From SIG636 sp045604285 (GTDB taxonomy: Bacteria > Bacillota > Clostridia > Oscillospirales > CAG-382), in assembly GCA_045604285.1 (NCBI GenBank), contig JAZUNS010000110.1, positions 1 to 13,996 on the forward strand: a DNA stretch of 13,996 nt. The letters run 5' to 3'. The position numbers were made by a program, and so were the translations under genes. Shown one piece after another: positions 5,824 through 13,387 of this stretch (position 1 is the first letter of the stretch; the number at the start of each line of letters is the position of its first letter). The notes beneath the pieces are model-generated. The model saw nothing but the letters and a program-made list of their open reading frames with translations. It did not search any database and was not told where the DNA came from.

Positions 5824-6255
5824 TTAGTCTTCCATCATGTCTATACGGCGCTGATGTCTGCCGCCCTCAAAGGGGGTGGTAACGAACAGCTCTGCCAAGG
5901 CAACCGCCTGCTCTGCCGAAAGGACTCTGCCGCCAAGACACAAAACGTTAGCGTTGTTGTGGCGACGGGTCATCTCTGCAGAAAATGCATCGGAAAGCAC
6001 TGCTGCTCTTATTCCCTTTTGCTTATTGGCGGTCATAGACATACCTATGCCGGTGCCGCAGCAGAGTATGCCAAGCTCGGCTTCACCGTTTTGAAGCTTT
6101 TTGCAAAGGGCCTTTGCAAAAACGGGATAATCTACGGAGGTTTCGCCGTTATCGGTACCCAAATCCTCCAGCTCAAAGCCCTTGGAGGAGAGCTTTGCTA
6201 TTATCGCTTCCTTAATATCGTACCCACCGTGGTCGGCGGCTATAACTATTTTCAT
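5824..6255 (-). CDS. rpiB: Ribose-5-phosphate isomerase B
   Basis: Interconverts ribose 5-phosphate and ribulose 5-phosphate in the non-oxidative pentose phosphate pathway (RpiB/LacA/LacB fold, cytosolic). The 143-residue product has the substrate-binding AADHGGY (Asp8-His9), the catalytic cysteine of CCGTGIGMSM (Cys66), the RRHNNANVL motif (His99) and the C-terminal GGRHQRR phosphate-binding arginines. The ATG overlaps the tsaB stop as ATGA, so translation is coupled. RpiB takes up the ribose 5-phosphate made by DeoB in the same operon. Confidence 0.96.
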   Translation of the reverse strand: MKIVIAADHGGYDIKEAIIAKLSSKGFELEDLGTDNGETSVDYPVFAKALCKKLQNGEAELGILCCGTGIGMSMTANKQKGIRAAVLSDAFSAEMTRRHNNANVLCLGGRVLSAEQAVALAELFVTTPFEGGRHQRRIDMMED

Positions 6256-6965
6256 TGTTGATTCTCCTTTTTAAGTCTTTCTTCCCTCTCACGCTCGGCT
6301 TGAGGCTTACGCAAATAGATCGGTGACAGCTCTGCCGCCGTTACCGTGTTGCCCGCCTCCCACTGCTTTGCGGCGCAAACCGCAACGGAAAGGGCGTTTT
6401 GATACCTTTCGCTTGCAGAAGGGGGAACCACCGTTCCGCTGCCCTTGTGCAGGCTTTGATAAAGGGCGGCACCGTCGCCGCAGATATATACTTTTCCGTA
6501 CTGCTCTATCTCGGCGTCAAGCTCCTCGGCAGAAATTGCTCTATCAGGTGTAAGGCGGGTAAGCACGCCGTCCTTACGGCTGAACATTGCGTTATAAAAA
6601 ACGTTGCGTCTTGCATCCATCAAGGGGCAAATTATTCCGTCGGCGCCGACGTTTTCTGCCAATGCCTCAGGTGCGGAAACACGGGCTATGGGTCTGCCGT
6701 CGAAGGCAAGCCCCTTAACAGCGGCAACGCCTATGCGCACGCCGGTGAAAGAGCCCGGCCCTGCGGAAACGCCGAAAAGCTCAACCTCTGCAACGGTTTT
6801 GCCAAGGGAGGTAAGAGCGTTATCTATCAAAGGAAAAAGAGTTTCGCTATGGGTAAGCCCGTTATTGACGGACGCCAGGGAATAACGCTTGATCTGTCCG
6901 CCCTCGTATATCGCTGCCGCCGCCGTAGCGGTGACTGCAGTTGTATCAATCGCCAAAATCAGCAT
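6252..6965 (-). CDS. tsaB: tRNA threonylcarbamoyladenosine biosynthesis protein TsaB
   Basis: Partner of TsaD and TsaE in making t6A37 on tRNAs that read ANN codons. The 237 residues show the ASKHA-type N-terminal fold (MLILAIDTTA), the LTHSETLFPLI helix and the SAGPGSFTGVRIGV motif (about 67-80). Consistent with TsaB rather than TsaD, the metal-binding histidine pair of TsaD is absent. It overlaps the 3' end of tsaE by 20 bases and ends in an ATGA overlap with rpiB. tsaD is not in the window. Confidence 0.95.
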   Translation of the reverse strand: MLILAIDTTAVTATAAAAIYEGGQIKRYSLASVNNGLTHSETLFPLIDNALTSLGKTVAEVELFGVSAGPGSFTGVRIGVAAVKGLAFDGRPIARVSAPEALAENVGADGIICPLMDARRNVFYNAMFSRKDGVLTRLTPDRAISAEELDAEIEQYGKVYICGDGAALYQSLHKGSGTVVPPSASERYQNALSVAVCAAKQWEAGNTVTAAELSPIYLRKPQAEREREERLKKENQQ

Positions 6966-7380
6966 AAATACGCCTCCCGCTTTCTCCGTCCTTTTCTATG
7001 CGTACCGTTTTTTTGTCGGCGGGCAAAAGGTAATCGAACAGCTCGCTCCATTCGGTAACGATTATGCCTCCACGGTCAAAATAATCGTAAAAGGCCACGG
7101 AATAAAGATCCTCTTCATCCTTTATTCTGTAAAAATCAAAATGATACATTGAAAATTCTTTGCCGACGTATTCGTTAACGATGGCAAAGGTGGGGCTGTG
7201 AACCAGCCGCACGCAATTAGGCAGCAAATGCTTTACCAAGCCCCTTACAAAAGCGGTCTTGCCTGCGCCCATTTGACCGTAAAGCGCCAAGGTATCGCCG
7301 GGGGCCAGTTTTTTTGCAAGGGTAGTTGCTATTTCTTCTGTCTCTGCCTCGTTTTTGGAATAGTAGCATTTTTCTGCCAT
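6946..7380 (-). CDS. tsaE: tRNA threonylcarbamoyladenosine biosynthesis ATPase TsaE
   Basis: P-loop ATPase that resets the TsaB-TsaD complex during t6A synthesis. The 144-residue product has Walker A GQMGAGKT (35-42), the SPTFAIVNEY switch region, HFDFYRI and the IIVTEWSE stretch typical of the family. AAGGAG lies five bases before the ATG. It lies 9 bases after fhs and overlaps tsaB; the tsaE-tsaB pairing is a widespread arrangement. Confidence 0.96.
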   Translation of the reverse strand: MAEKCYYSKNEAETEEIATTLAKKLAPGDTLALYGQMGAGKTAFVRGLVKHLLPNCVRLVHSPTFAIVNEYVGKEFSMYHFDFYRIKDEEDLYSVAFYDYFDRGGIIVTEWSELFDYLLPADKKTVRIEKDGESGRRIYADFGD

Positions 7381-7389
7381 AATTGCTCC

Positions 7390-9057
7390 TTAAAACAATC
7401 CGTCGATAAAACCGTTTTCGTCCACGTCAATAGCCTCTGCCGCAGGCTTTTTGGGAAGGCCGGGCATGGTCATTATGGGGCCTGCAAGAGCTACCACGAA
7501 GCCTGCACCTGCGGAAACACGAACTTCCTTTATGGAAATGCGGTGACCGGTGGGGGCGCCCAGCTTAGCGGGATCGTCGGAAATACTATACTGAGTTTTT
7601 GCCACGCAAACGGGCAGGTTGCCGTAGCCAAGGGCTTCTATCTCGGCAATTGCGGAAGAAGCTGCGGGGCTGAAGTCAACGCCTTCTGCACGGTATACAC
7701 GCTTTGCAAGGGCAATAAGCTTTTCTTTTATGGAATACTCGTCGGGATAGCTGAAGTTAAGGGTTGCAGGCTCTTCGCACGCATCGCAAACTGCCTGTGC
7801 CAGCTCGGTTGCGCCCTTGCCGCCTTCGGCAAAGCCGCGGGCTTCAACTGCCTTAACGCCCTTTTCCGCACAGTATTCCTTAACTACGTTTATCTCTGCC
7901 TCGGTATCGGCATAGAAATGGTTTATTGCAACTATAACGGGCATACCGAACGCCTTAAGGGAATCGATATGGGCGCCAAGGTTGCATATACCATTTTTAA
8001 GAGCTTCTACGTTTTCGGTTTTAAGGTCTTCCTTCTTAACGCCGCCGTTGTACTTAAGGGCACGGATGGTGGCAACAAGAACTATTGCAGAGGGACGAAG
8101 ACCGGAAACACGGCACTTGATATCCAAGAACTTTTCCGCACCCAGGTCAGAGCCGAAGCCCGCCTCGGTAATGCAGTAATCTGCCATCTTAAGAGCAAGC
8201 TTAGTTGCCTTTACGGAGTTACAGCCGTGGGCGATGTTTGCAAAAGGACCGCCGTGGATTATGCAGGGGGTGTTTTCCAAGGTTTGAACCAGGTTGGGCT
8301 TGATAGCCTCCTTAAGCAGTGCGGTCATTGCACCCTGTGCGTTGATATCACGGCAGTAAACGGGGCTGCCGTCATACTTATACGCAACGAGGATATTGCC
8401 AAGGCGTTTTTTAAGGTCTGCCAAGTCCTCTGCCAGACAAAGGACTGCCATTATCTCGGAAGCAACGGTTATAAGGAAGCCGTCCTCACGGGTGACGCCG
8501 TCTGCCTTGCCGCCCAAGCCCACAACTATGTTTCTTAGGGCACGGTCGTTCATATCCATGGCACGCTTAAAAATTATGCGCTTGGGGTTGATGCCCAGGG
8601 CGTTGCCCTGCTGCAAATGGTTATCTATCATGGCGCAAAGAAGGTTGTTTGCGCTGGTTATTGCGTGAAAATCACCGGTGAAGTGAAGGTTGATATCCTC
8701 CATAGGCACAACCTGAGAATAGCCGCCGCCTGCTGCGCCGCCCTTAACGCCGAACACGGGGCCCAAGGAAGGCTCACGCAGGGCGATAATTGCATTTTTA
8801 CCGATATGCTCCATAGCCTGGCCGATGCTTACGGTGGTAGTGGTCTTACCCTCGCCTGCAGGGGTAGGACTTATTGCCGTTACAAGAACGAGCTTACCGT
8901 CGGGACGGTCTGCAAAAGCCTTTTCTACGTTTTCGGAAAGCTTAGCCTTATACTTGCCGTAAAGCTCCAAATCGTCAACGTTTATACCAAGCTTGGCAGC
9001 AACTTGAGTAATGGGAAGCATTTTTGCTTCTCTTGCAATTTGTACGTCGGTGAGCAT
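7390..9057 (-). CDS. fhs: Formate--tetrahydrofolate ligase
   Basis: ATP-dependent formation of 10-formyl-tetrahydrofolate from formate, feeding purine synthesis, formyl-Met-tRNA and, in acetogens, the methyl branch of Wood-Ljungdahl. The 555 residues are normal length. The P-loop-like PTPAGEGKTTTT (64-75) binds formyl phosphate/ATP; REPSLGPVFGVKGGAAGGG and the FTGDFHAI block are also classic. No acetogenesis genes lie nearby, so general C1 supply is the cautious role. It sits 22 bases after deoB in the same operon. Confidence 0.97.
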   Translation of the reverse strand: MLTDVQIAREAKMLPITQVAAKLGINVDDLELYGKYKAKLSENVEKAFADRPDGKLVLVTAISPTPAGEGKTTTTVSIGQAMEHIGKNAIIALREPSLGPVFGVKGGAAGGGYSQVVPMEDINLHFTGDFHAITSANNLLCAMIDNHLQQGNALGINPKRIIFKRAMDMNDRALRNIVVGLGGKADGVTREDGFLITVASEIMAVLCLAEDLADLKKRLGNILVAYKYDGSPVYCRDINAQGAMTALLKEAIKPNLVQTLENTPCIIHGGPFANIAHGCNSVKATKLALKMADYCITEAGFGSDLGAEKFLDIKCRVSGLRPSAIVLVATIRALKYNGGVKKEDLKTENVEALKNGICNLGAHIDSLKAFGMPVIVAINHFYADTEAEINVVKEYCAEKGVKAVEARGFAEGGKGATELAQAVCDACEEPATLNFSYPDEYSIKEKLIALAKRVYRAEGVDFSPAASSAIAEIEALGYGNLPVCVAKTQYSISDDPAKLGAPTGHRISIKEVRVSAGAGFVVALAGPIMTMPGLPKKPAAEAIDVDENGFIDGLF

Positions 9058-9079
9058 AGTGTTGTTTTCCTCTCAATTT

Positions 9080-10240
9080 TTACATTATTATATTTGCAAA
9101 CCCGTCCCCGTCGTTGGGTACGGATATGTCCAAAAGTTGGCACACGGTGTTACCCGTAAGCGCAAAGCCGGCGCCCTCGCCCAAATCAACGGGCTTTATA
9201 CCCTCGCCGTATATCAAAAGGGGCACGTACTCTCTTGTGTGGTCGGTGTGGGTGTAGGAAGGGTCGCAGCCGTGGTCGCCGCTTATCATAAGCACGTCCT
9301 CCGGTCGCATATTTTCCATAAAGTCGCCCAGCCAGCGGTCAAACTCGGTCACGGCGGCGGCATAACCCGCCACGTCCCTGCGATGGCCGTAAATCATATC
9401 AAAATCCACAAGGTTAACAAAGCAAAGCCCCTCAAAATCCTCGCCTTGGAGGCGAGAGGTAAGCTCCATCCCCTCGGTGTTGTTTTTGGTTTTGTAGTAG
9501 GCGGTTATGCCCTTGCCCGCAAAGATATCGTTTATCTTGCCCACAGCAATTACCTGCTTGCCGCTTTCCTTTATTATATCAAGCACGGTGGGCTTGGTTG
9601 GTGCCAAGGCGTAATCCCTGCGGCGAGGGGTACGGAAATAGCTTCCCTCCTCCCCTGCAAAGGGGCGGGCTATTACCCTGCCTACGCCGTGCTTGCCCTT
9701 AAGCATTTTGCGTGCGACTTCGCAATACTCATACAGCTCTTCCACGGGGACCACATCCTCATGGGCAGCGATCTGAAAGACGCTGTCTGCCGAGGTGTAC
9801 ACTATAAGCGCCCCCGTATCCACGTGCTGCTTGCCGTAATCCTTTATAACCTCGGTCCCTGAATAGGGCTTGTTGCAAAGGATATCCTTCCCCGTAAGGG
9901 CGGTAAAGCCATCGGTAACCTCCTTAGGGAAACCGTGGGGATAGGTTGGCATGGGGTGTTCCGAAACAATGCCGCATATTTCCCAGTGACCCACTATTGT
10001 ATCCTTGCCCTTGGAAGCCTCTGCCAAACGGCAGTAAGCTGCCTTTGGGGCGGCAACTCCGCCACCTACGCCCTTTATGTTAAAAAGACCCAAGGCTTTA
10101 AGGTTGGGAGCGTAAAACTCCTTGGAATTGCGGATACCTGCAAGGGTGTTGGCTCCCTTGTCGCCGTAGTCTGCGGCGTCGGGCATTGCACCTATGCCGA
10201 AGCTGTCAAGAATTATAAGGAAAATGCGTTTTTTGCTCAT
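9080..10240 (-). CDS. deoB: Phosphopentomutase
   Basis: Interconverts (deoxy)ribose 1-phosphate and 5-phosphate, salvaging the sugar of nucleosides. It belongs to the alkaline phosphatase superfamily with two Mn ions. From ATG 10240 the product has 386 residues: metal ligand Asp12 in ILDSFGIGAMPDA, the phospho-acceptor threonine in KDTIVGHWE (Thr81), and C-terminal metal ligands in VDFDMIYGHRRD and GDHGCDPSYTHTDHTRE. The ATG has GGAGGAG nine bases upstream; a TTG three codons earlier is rejected because it abuts the binding site. It is first in the operon, about 17 bases after the predicted transcription start. Confidence 0.97.
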   Translation of the reverse strand: MSKKRIFLIILDSFGIGAMPDAADYGDKGANTLAGIRNSKEFYAPNLKALGLFNIKGVGGGVAAPKAAYCRLAEASKGKDTIVGHWEICGIVSEHPMPTYPHGFPKEVTDGFTALTGKDILCNKPYSGTEVIKDYGKQHVDTGALIVYTSADSVFQIAAHEDVVPVEELYEYCEVARKMLKGKHGVGRVIARPFAGEEGSYFRTPRRRDYALAPTKPTVLDIIKESGKQVIAVGKINDIFAGKGITAYYKTKNNTEGMELTSRLQGEDFEGLCFVNLVDFDMIYGHRRDVAGYAAAVTEFDRWLGDFMENMRPEDVLMISGDHGCDPSYTHTDHTREYVPLLIYGEGIKPVDLGEGAGFALTGNTVCQLLDISVPNDGDGFANIIM

Positions 10241-10263
10241 AGGGAACAACTCCTCCGATTTTT

Positions 10264-10292
10264 ATAATAGCACAAAGCAAAGTGTTTGTCAA
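10264..10292 (-). promoter_or_regulatory. Sigma-A promoter for the deoB-fhs-tsaE-tsaB-rpiB operon
   Basis: Perfect -35 TTGACA (10287-10292), 17-base spacer, -10 TATTAT (10264-10269). The predicted start near 10257 leaves a very short leader that holds only the deoB ribosome binding site. It fires away from the transporter promoter at 10319-10347. Confidence 0.85.
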
Positions 10293-10318
10293 TGGCGTAC
10301 ACAGTTTTGAACATACCC

Positions 10319-10347
10319 TTGACAAGTATACAGTAATAATGTATAAT
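10319..10347 (+). promoter_or_regulatory. Sigma-A promoter for the amino-acid ABC transporter operon
   Basis: Perfect -35 TTGACA (10319-10324), 17-base spacer and perfect -10 TATAAT (10342-10347). Expected start near 10354. The two divergent -35 boxes are 26 bases apart, close enough for one bound regulator to affect both. Confidence 0.88.
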
Positions 10348-10358
10348 ATACGCACAAC

Positions 10359-10376
10359 TTACAGGTTTTACTGTAA
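10359..10376 (+). promoter_or_regulatory. Inverted repeat in the transporter leader, possible operator
   Basis: A perfect 6-bp inverted repeat, TTACAG and CTGTAA with a 6-base spacer, starts about five bases after the predicted transcription start. It could be a repressor site, or form a weak mRNA hairpin before the AGAGGAG ribosome binding site (10388-10394). No regulator gene lies in the window. Confidence 0.35.
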
Positions 10377-10402
10377 AATTATTTTTTAGAGGAGTTTTAA
10401 CC

Positions 10403-11260
10403 ATGAAAAAGTTATTGTGCATTCTTCTTGCTGTTATGATGACGGCATCCCTGCTTACCTTTACCGCTTGCGGCGGTGACGATGAAATTACCGTAGGCGT
10501 TCAGAACGGCACCACCGGTTATTTCTATATGGCAGGCGACCAAAGCTGGGGCTTTGAAGGCTTTAGCAACGTTAAGGTTAACGGTTACGAAAACGGCGGT
10601 CTTGCTATGGCAGACCTTAAGTCCGGCAATATTGATTACGTTGTTATCGATGGCGACGTTGCAAGAGAGCTTGTTGCCGCTAACGAAGGCACCAAGATGA
10701 TTGAGATACCCCTTACCACCGAATCCTACGGTGTAGCCGTTGATAAGGCACAGCCCGAGCTGCTTGCCAAGATCAACAAGGTGCTTGAAGAAAAGGCTGC
10801 CGAGGTTGACGCTATATTTGATAAATATGCAAACGTTAACGACGACAACGCAGAAAGCTGGGAAGGCGCTACCATCCCCAAGGTAGAAATTGATACAAGC
10901 AAGGAACAGCTTGTTGTTGCTACCAACGCTGCATTTGCTCCCTTTGAATTTAAGGTTGGCGACAGCTTTGCAGGCATTGATATGGAAATAGCTAAGCTTA
11001 TCGCTGATGAGCTTGGTATGGAGCTTGTTATTGTTGATATGGAGTTTGACTCTATCACCACCGCTTTGGGCAAGAACGGCGTTGACGTTGGTATTGCCGC
11101 AATGACCATCAACCCCGCCCGTGAAAAGGTTGTTTCCTTCAGCACCGCTTACTATACCGAAGCTTACCAGGTTATCGTATGCGGTAAGGACGATACCACC
11201 TTTGACGGTTGCAAGACCACCGAAGAGCTTGTAGCAAAACTTAAGGAGCTTGGCAAATAA
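10403..11260 (+). CDS. Amino-acid ABC transporter substrate-binding lipoprotein with swapped lobe order
   Basis: Captures a polar amino acid outside the cell and passes it to the permease. A signal peptide ends in FTAC, so Cys23 is the likely lipidated residue. The SBP_bac_3 family fold is recognisable but in reversed order. Residues 28-145 hold what is normally the second half (VGVQNGTTGY, NGGLAMADLKSGNIDYVVID, LTTESYGVAVDK, LLAKINKVLEE). Residues 167-285 hold the normal first half (LVVATNAAFAPFEF, GIDMEIAKLIADELGMEL, MTINPAREKVVSFSTAYY). Arg240 of TINPAR matches the arginine that holds the substrate carboxylate; Asp83 matches the usual amino-group ligand. The frame is intact and heads a complete operon, so it is probably functional. 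The specific substrate is unknown. Confidence 0.9.
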   Translation: MKKLLCILLAVMMTASLLTFTACGGDDEITVGVQNGTTGYFYMAGDQSWGFEGFSNVKVNGYENGGLAMADLKSGNIDYVVIDGDVARELVAANEGTKMIEIPLTTESYGVAVDKAQPELLAKINKVLEEKAAEVDAIFDKYANVNDDNAESWEGATIPKVEIDTSKEQLVVATNAAFAPFEFKVGDSFAGIDMEIAKLIADELGMELVIVDMEFDSITTALGKNGVDVGIAAMTINPAREKVVSFSTAYYTEAYQVIVCGKDDTTFDGCKTTEELVAKLKELGK

Positions 11261-11263
11261 ATC

Positions 11264-11965
11264 ATGCAGGCAAAATGGGACGTATTTTATGAAAAATTCA
11301 TAACCTACAACGGTTGGGAAACCGTTGTGGACGGCCTGATTGCAACTTTGGAAATAGCCGTGCTGGGTTTGCTTATAGGTATTGTTTTAGGCACCCTTAT
11401 TTCTGCCGCCAAGGTAGTTCCCAAGACAAATTGGGTAATTAAAATAATAGCGGCTGTTTGCGACGTATATGTGGGGTTCTTTCGCGGAACCCCCATTGTT
11501 GTGCAACTGCTTATAGGCTACTTTGTATTGTTCCCTGCGCTGGATATAAAATTAGCGGCGATAAATGCGGCTATTATAATATTCGGCATGAACAGCGGCG
11601 CTTACATATCCGAAATAATGCGCAGCGGTATTCAGGCAGTGGACCCCGGCCAGCTTGAAGCGGCAAGGGCAGTGGGCTTAAGCTTCAGCACTTCTATGAT
11701 GAAGGTTGTAATTCCCCAGGCAATTAAGAATATTCTGCCTACCCTTGGTAACGAGTTTATCGTTTTGATTAAGGAAACCTCGGTTGCAAGCTTTATTACC
11801 GTTGTTGACCTTACCAAGGCGTTTAAGGACATAGGCAGCTCCAATTACGAGTATATTATCCCCTATCTTATGCTGGCACTTATATACCTGTTTTTGGTAA
11901 TAATTATTACCCTTGGTATCAAGCTGTTGGAAAGGAGGTTGGCGAAAGTTGATAGAAGTCGTTAA
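11264..11965 (+). CDS. Polar amino-acid ABC transporter permease
   Basis: Membrane channel of the HisM/GlnP type, working as a dimer. The 233 residues begin with a periplasm-facing helix, then TM segments (about 26-50, 58-70, 76-92, 97-117, and 196-220). The characteristic FFRGTPIVVQLL (72-83) and the EAA loop EAARAVGLSFSTSMMKVVIP (132-151), which docks with the ATPase, are both present. The start is 3 bases after the substrate-binding gene; AAGGAG lies within the end of that gene. The last 17 bases overlap the ATPase gene. Confidence 0.95.
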   Translation: MQAKWDVFYEKFITYNGWETVVDGLIATLEIAVLGLLIGIVLGTLISAAKVVPKTNWVIKIIAAVCDVYVGFFRGTPIVVQLLIGYFVLFPALDIKLAAINAAIIIFGMNSGAYISEIMRSGIQAVDPGQLEAARAVGLSFSTSMMKVVIPQAIKNILPTLGNEFIVLIKETSVASFITVVDLTKAFKDIGSSNYEYIIPYLMLALIYLFLVIIITLGIKLLERRLAKVDRSR

Positions 11966-12719
11966 CCTTAGAAAGGTTTACGGTGAGCTTACCGTCCTTG
12001 ACAACATCAGCGAAACCATCCATGCCGGGGAAAAGGTTGCGGTTATCGGCCCCTCCGGCAGCGGCAAAAGCACGTTTTTGCGTTGCCTTAACTGTTTGGA
12101 GGATCCCACCTCCGGCTCTATTATCTTCGAGGGCAAGGACCTTGCAGACCTTAAGGTGGATATTAACCTTAGCCGCAGACATATAGGCATGGTTTTTCAG
12201 CAGTTTAACTTGTTTAACAACAAGACCGTGTTGGAAAATATTACCCTTGCGCCTATCCACATAGCTAAATCGGAGCTGGGTTTAGAAAGGTTTAATCCGT
12301 TTAGCCCCGCCGTTAAGCAGATAAAGGCAGAGGCAGAGGCTAACGCAATGCGCTTGCTTGAGCGAATCGGGCTTGCCGACAAGGCAAATTGCTATCCCTC
12401 TACCCTTTCCGGTGGGCAAAAGCAGCGTATAGCCATAGTGCGTGCATTGGCAATGAACCCCAAGGTTATGCTGTTTGACGAGCCTACCAGCGCCCTTGAC
12501 CCGGAAATGGTTGGCGAAGTGCTTGACCTTATTAAGCAGGTTGCCGATGAGGGCATGACCATGGTTATAGTTACCCACGAGATGGGCTTTGCCCGTGAGG
12601 TGGCTGACCGCATTATGTTTATGGATAAGGGCCATATAATCGAGCAGGGAGTGCCCGAGCAGATATTTAATCATCCCAAGCATCCCCGTTTGGTTGAGTT
12701 TTTGTCCAAGGTTTTATAA
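11949..12719 (+). CDS. Polar amino-acid ABC transporter ATP-binding protein
   Basis: Powers the transporter by ATP hydrolysis (GlnQ/HisP family). The start is taken as TTG at 11949, ten bases after AGGAGG and giving the usual N-terminus IEVVNLRKVYG; an upstream ATG at 11913 would add 12 residues unlike the family. In the 256-residue product: Walker A GPSGSGKS (34-41), Q-loop FQQ (83-85), signature LSGGQ (153-157), Walker B VMLFDE (173-178), D-loop SALD and His210 of the H-loop. A stretch at about 109-127 (LGLERFNPFSPAVKQ) is extra relative to ordinary GlnQ proteins, just after the Q-loop region that contacts the permease. Confidence 0.95.
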   Translation: MIEVVNLRKVYGELTVLDNISETIHAGEKVAVIGPSGSGKSTFLRCLNCLEDPTSGSIIFEGKDLADLKVDINLSRRHIGMVFQQFNLFNNKTVLENITLAPIHIAKSELGLERFNPFSPAVKQIKAEAEANAMRLLERIGLADKANCYPSTLSGGQKQRIAIVRALAMNPKVMLFDEPTSALDPEMVGEVLDLIKQVADEGMTMVIVTHEMGFAREVADRIMFMDKGHIIEQGVPEQIFNHPKHPRLVEFLSKVL

Positions 12720-12721
12720 AA

Positions 12722-12753
12722 ATAACGCCTCCGTTAAATCGGGGGCGTATTTT
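12722..12753 (+). terminator. Terminator of the ABC transporter operon
   Basis: ACGCCTCCG (12725-12733) pairs with CGGGGGCGT (12740-12748) with one T-G wobble and a 6-base loop, followed by ATTTT. It begins 5 bases after the ATPase stop. The next gene's ribosome binding site follows closely, so some read-through may supply it; I see no clear separate promoter for that gene. Confidence 0.8.
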
Positions 12754-12769
12754 GCAAAGGGAGAAAATT

Positions 12770-13375
12770 ATGAAGCTATCTTTAATTAAAGACCATGAGA
12801 TAGACGAAGAAGTGGTGCAAAAAATTGTGTTTGAAAACGTGGAGGATAAAAGCGACGAAAAGGGCGATTGTATGCTGGTGCTTGGGGGAATGTGTCCGTT
12901 GATCGACCGTGTACCCAAGGCGGCAGAGCTATACCGCAAAGGGCTTTGCGATTACGCTGTGTTTTCCGGCGGGGTTTATTGGGACACCGTTTACGGCAGA
13001 ATGACCGAAGCGGACAGCATGGCACGACTTGCAGGTGAGCTGGGGATGCCCGAGGAAAGCATAATAAGAGATAACCTGGCAACCACCACCGAGGAGAACA
13101 TGGTTTGCGGCGCTCTTGCCATCGGGCGCAGCATCGGCTATGAAAAGGCAAAAAAGGTGTTGCTGATAACCTCCCTTTACCACATGAAGCGCAGTAAGCT
13201 TATAGCAGACCTCTACCTGCCGCCGTATATGGAAAGCCTATGTTGTCCCGCCTACGGCTATATTACCCCCACGGATTGGAACAGCGACAGCGAAAAGCAC
13301 CGCAAAACCATAAGAGAGGTTACAATGACTCGCCTGCTTATAGAGCAGGGCTTTATACCCGATATTGAAGTATAG
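12770..13375 (+). CDS. DUF218/YdcF-family protein
   Basis: The 201-residue product fits the DUF218 (YdcF/SanA/ElyC-like) fold. It has a nucleotide-binding-like start CMLVLGG (34-40), then FSGG (65-68), a TEADSMA helix (79-85), the characteristic acidic segment RDNLATTTEENM (100-111) and LLITSLYHMKRS (131-142). Members have been linked to envelope stress, vancomycin tolerance or S-adenosyl-methionine binding, but the reaction is not established. No membrane segment is present, so this copy is probably cytosolic. The ATG at 12770 follows GGGAG; a TTG six codons earlier sits inside the terminator. It is 12 bases before the acetyltransferase and probably co-transcribed. Confidence 0.82.
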   Translation: MKLSLIKDHEIDEEVVQKIVFENVEDKSDEKGDCMLVLGGMCPLIDRVPKAAELYRKGLCDYAVFSGGVYWDTVYGRMTEADSMARLAGELGMPEESIIRDNLATTTEENMVCGALAIGRSIGYEKAKKVLLITSLYHMKRSKLIADLYLPPYMESLCCPAYGYITPTDWNSDSEKHRKTIREVTMTRLLIEQGFIPDIEV

Positions 13376-13387
13376 GAGGAACGGATA

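Noticed and set aside
7198..8538. A 446-codon plus-strand open frame
   Set aside because: Entirely antisense to tsaE and fhs, both unmistakable; no start signal or recognisable domain.
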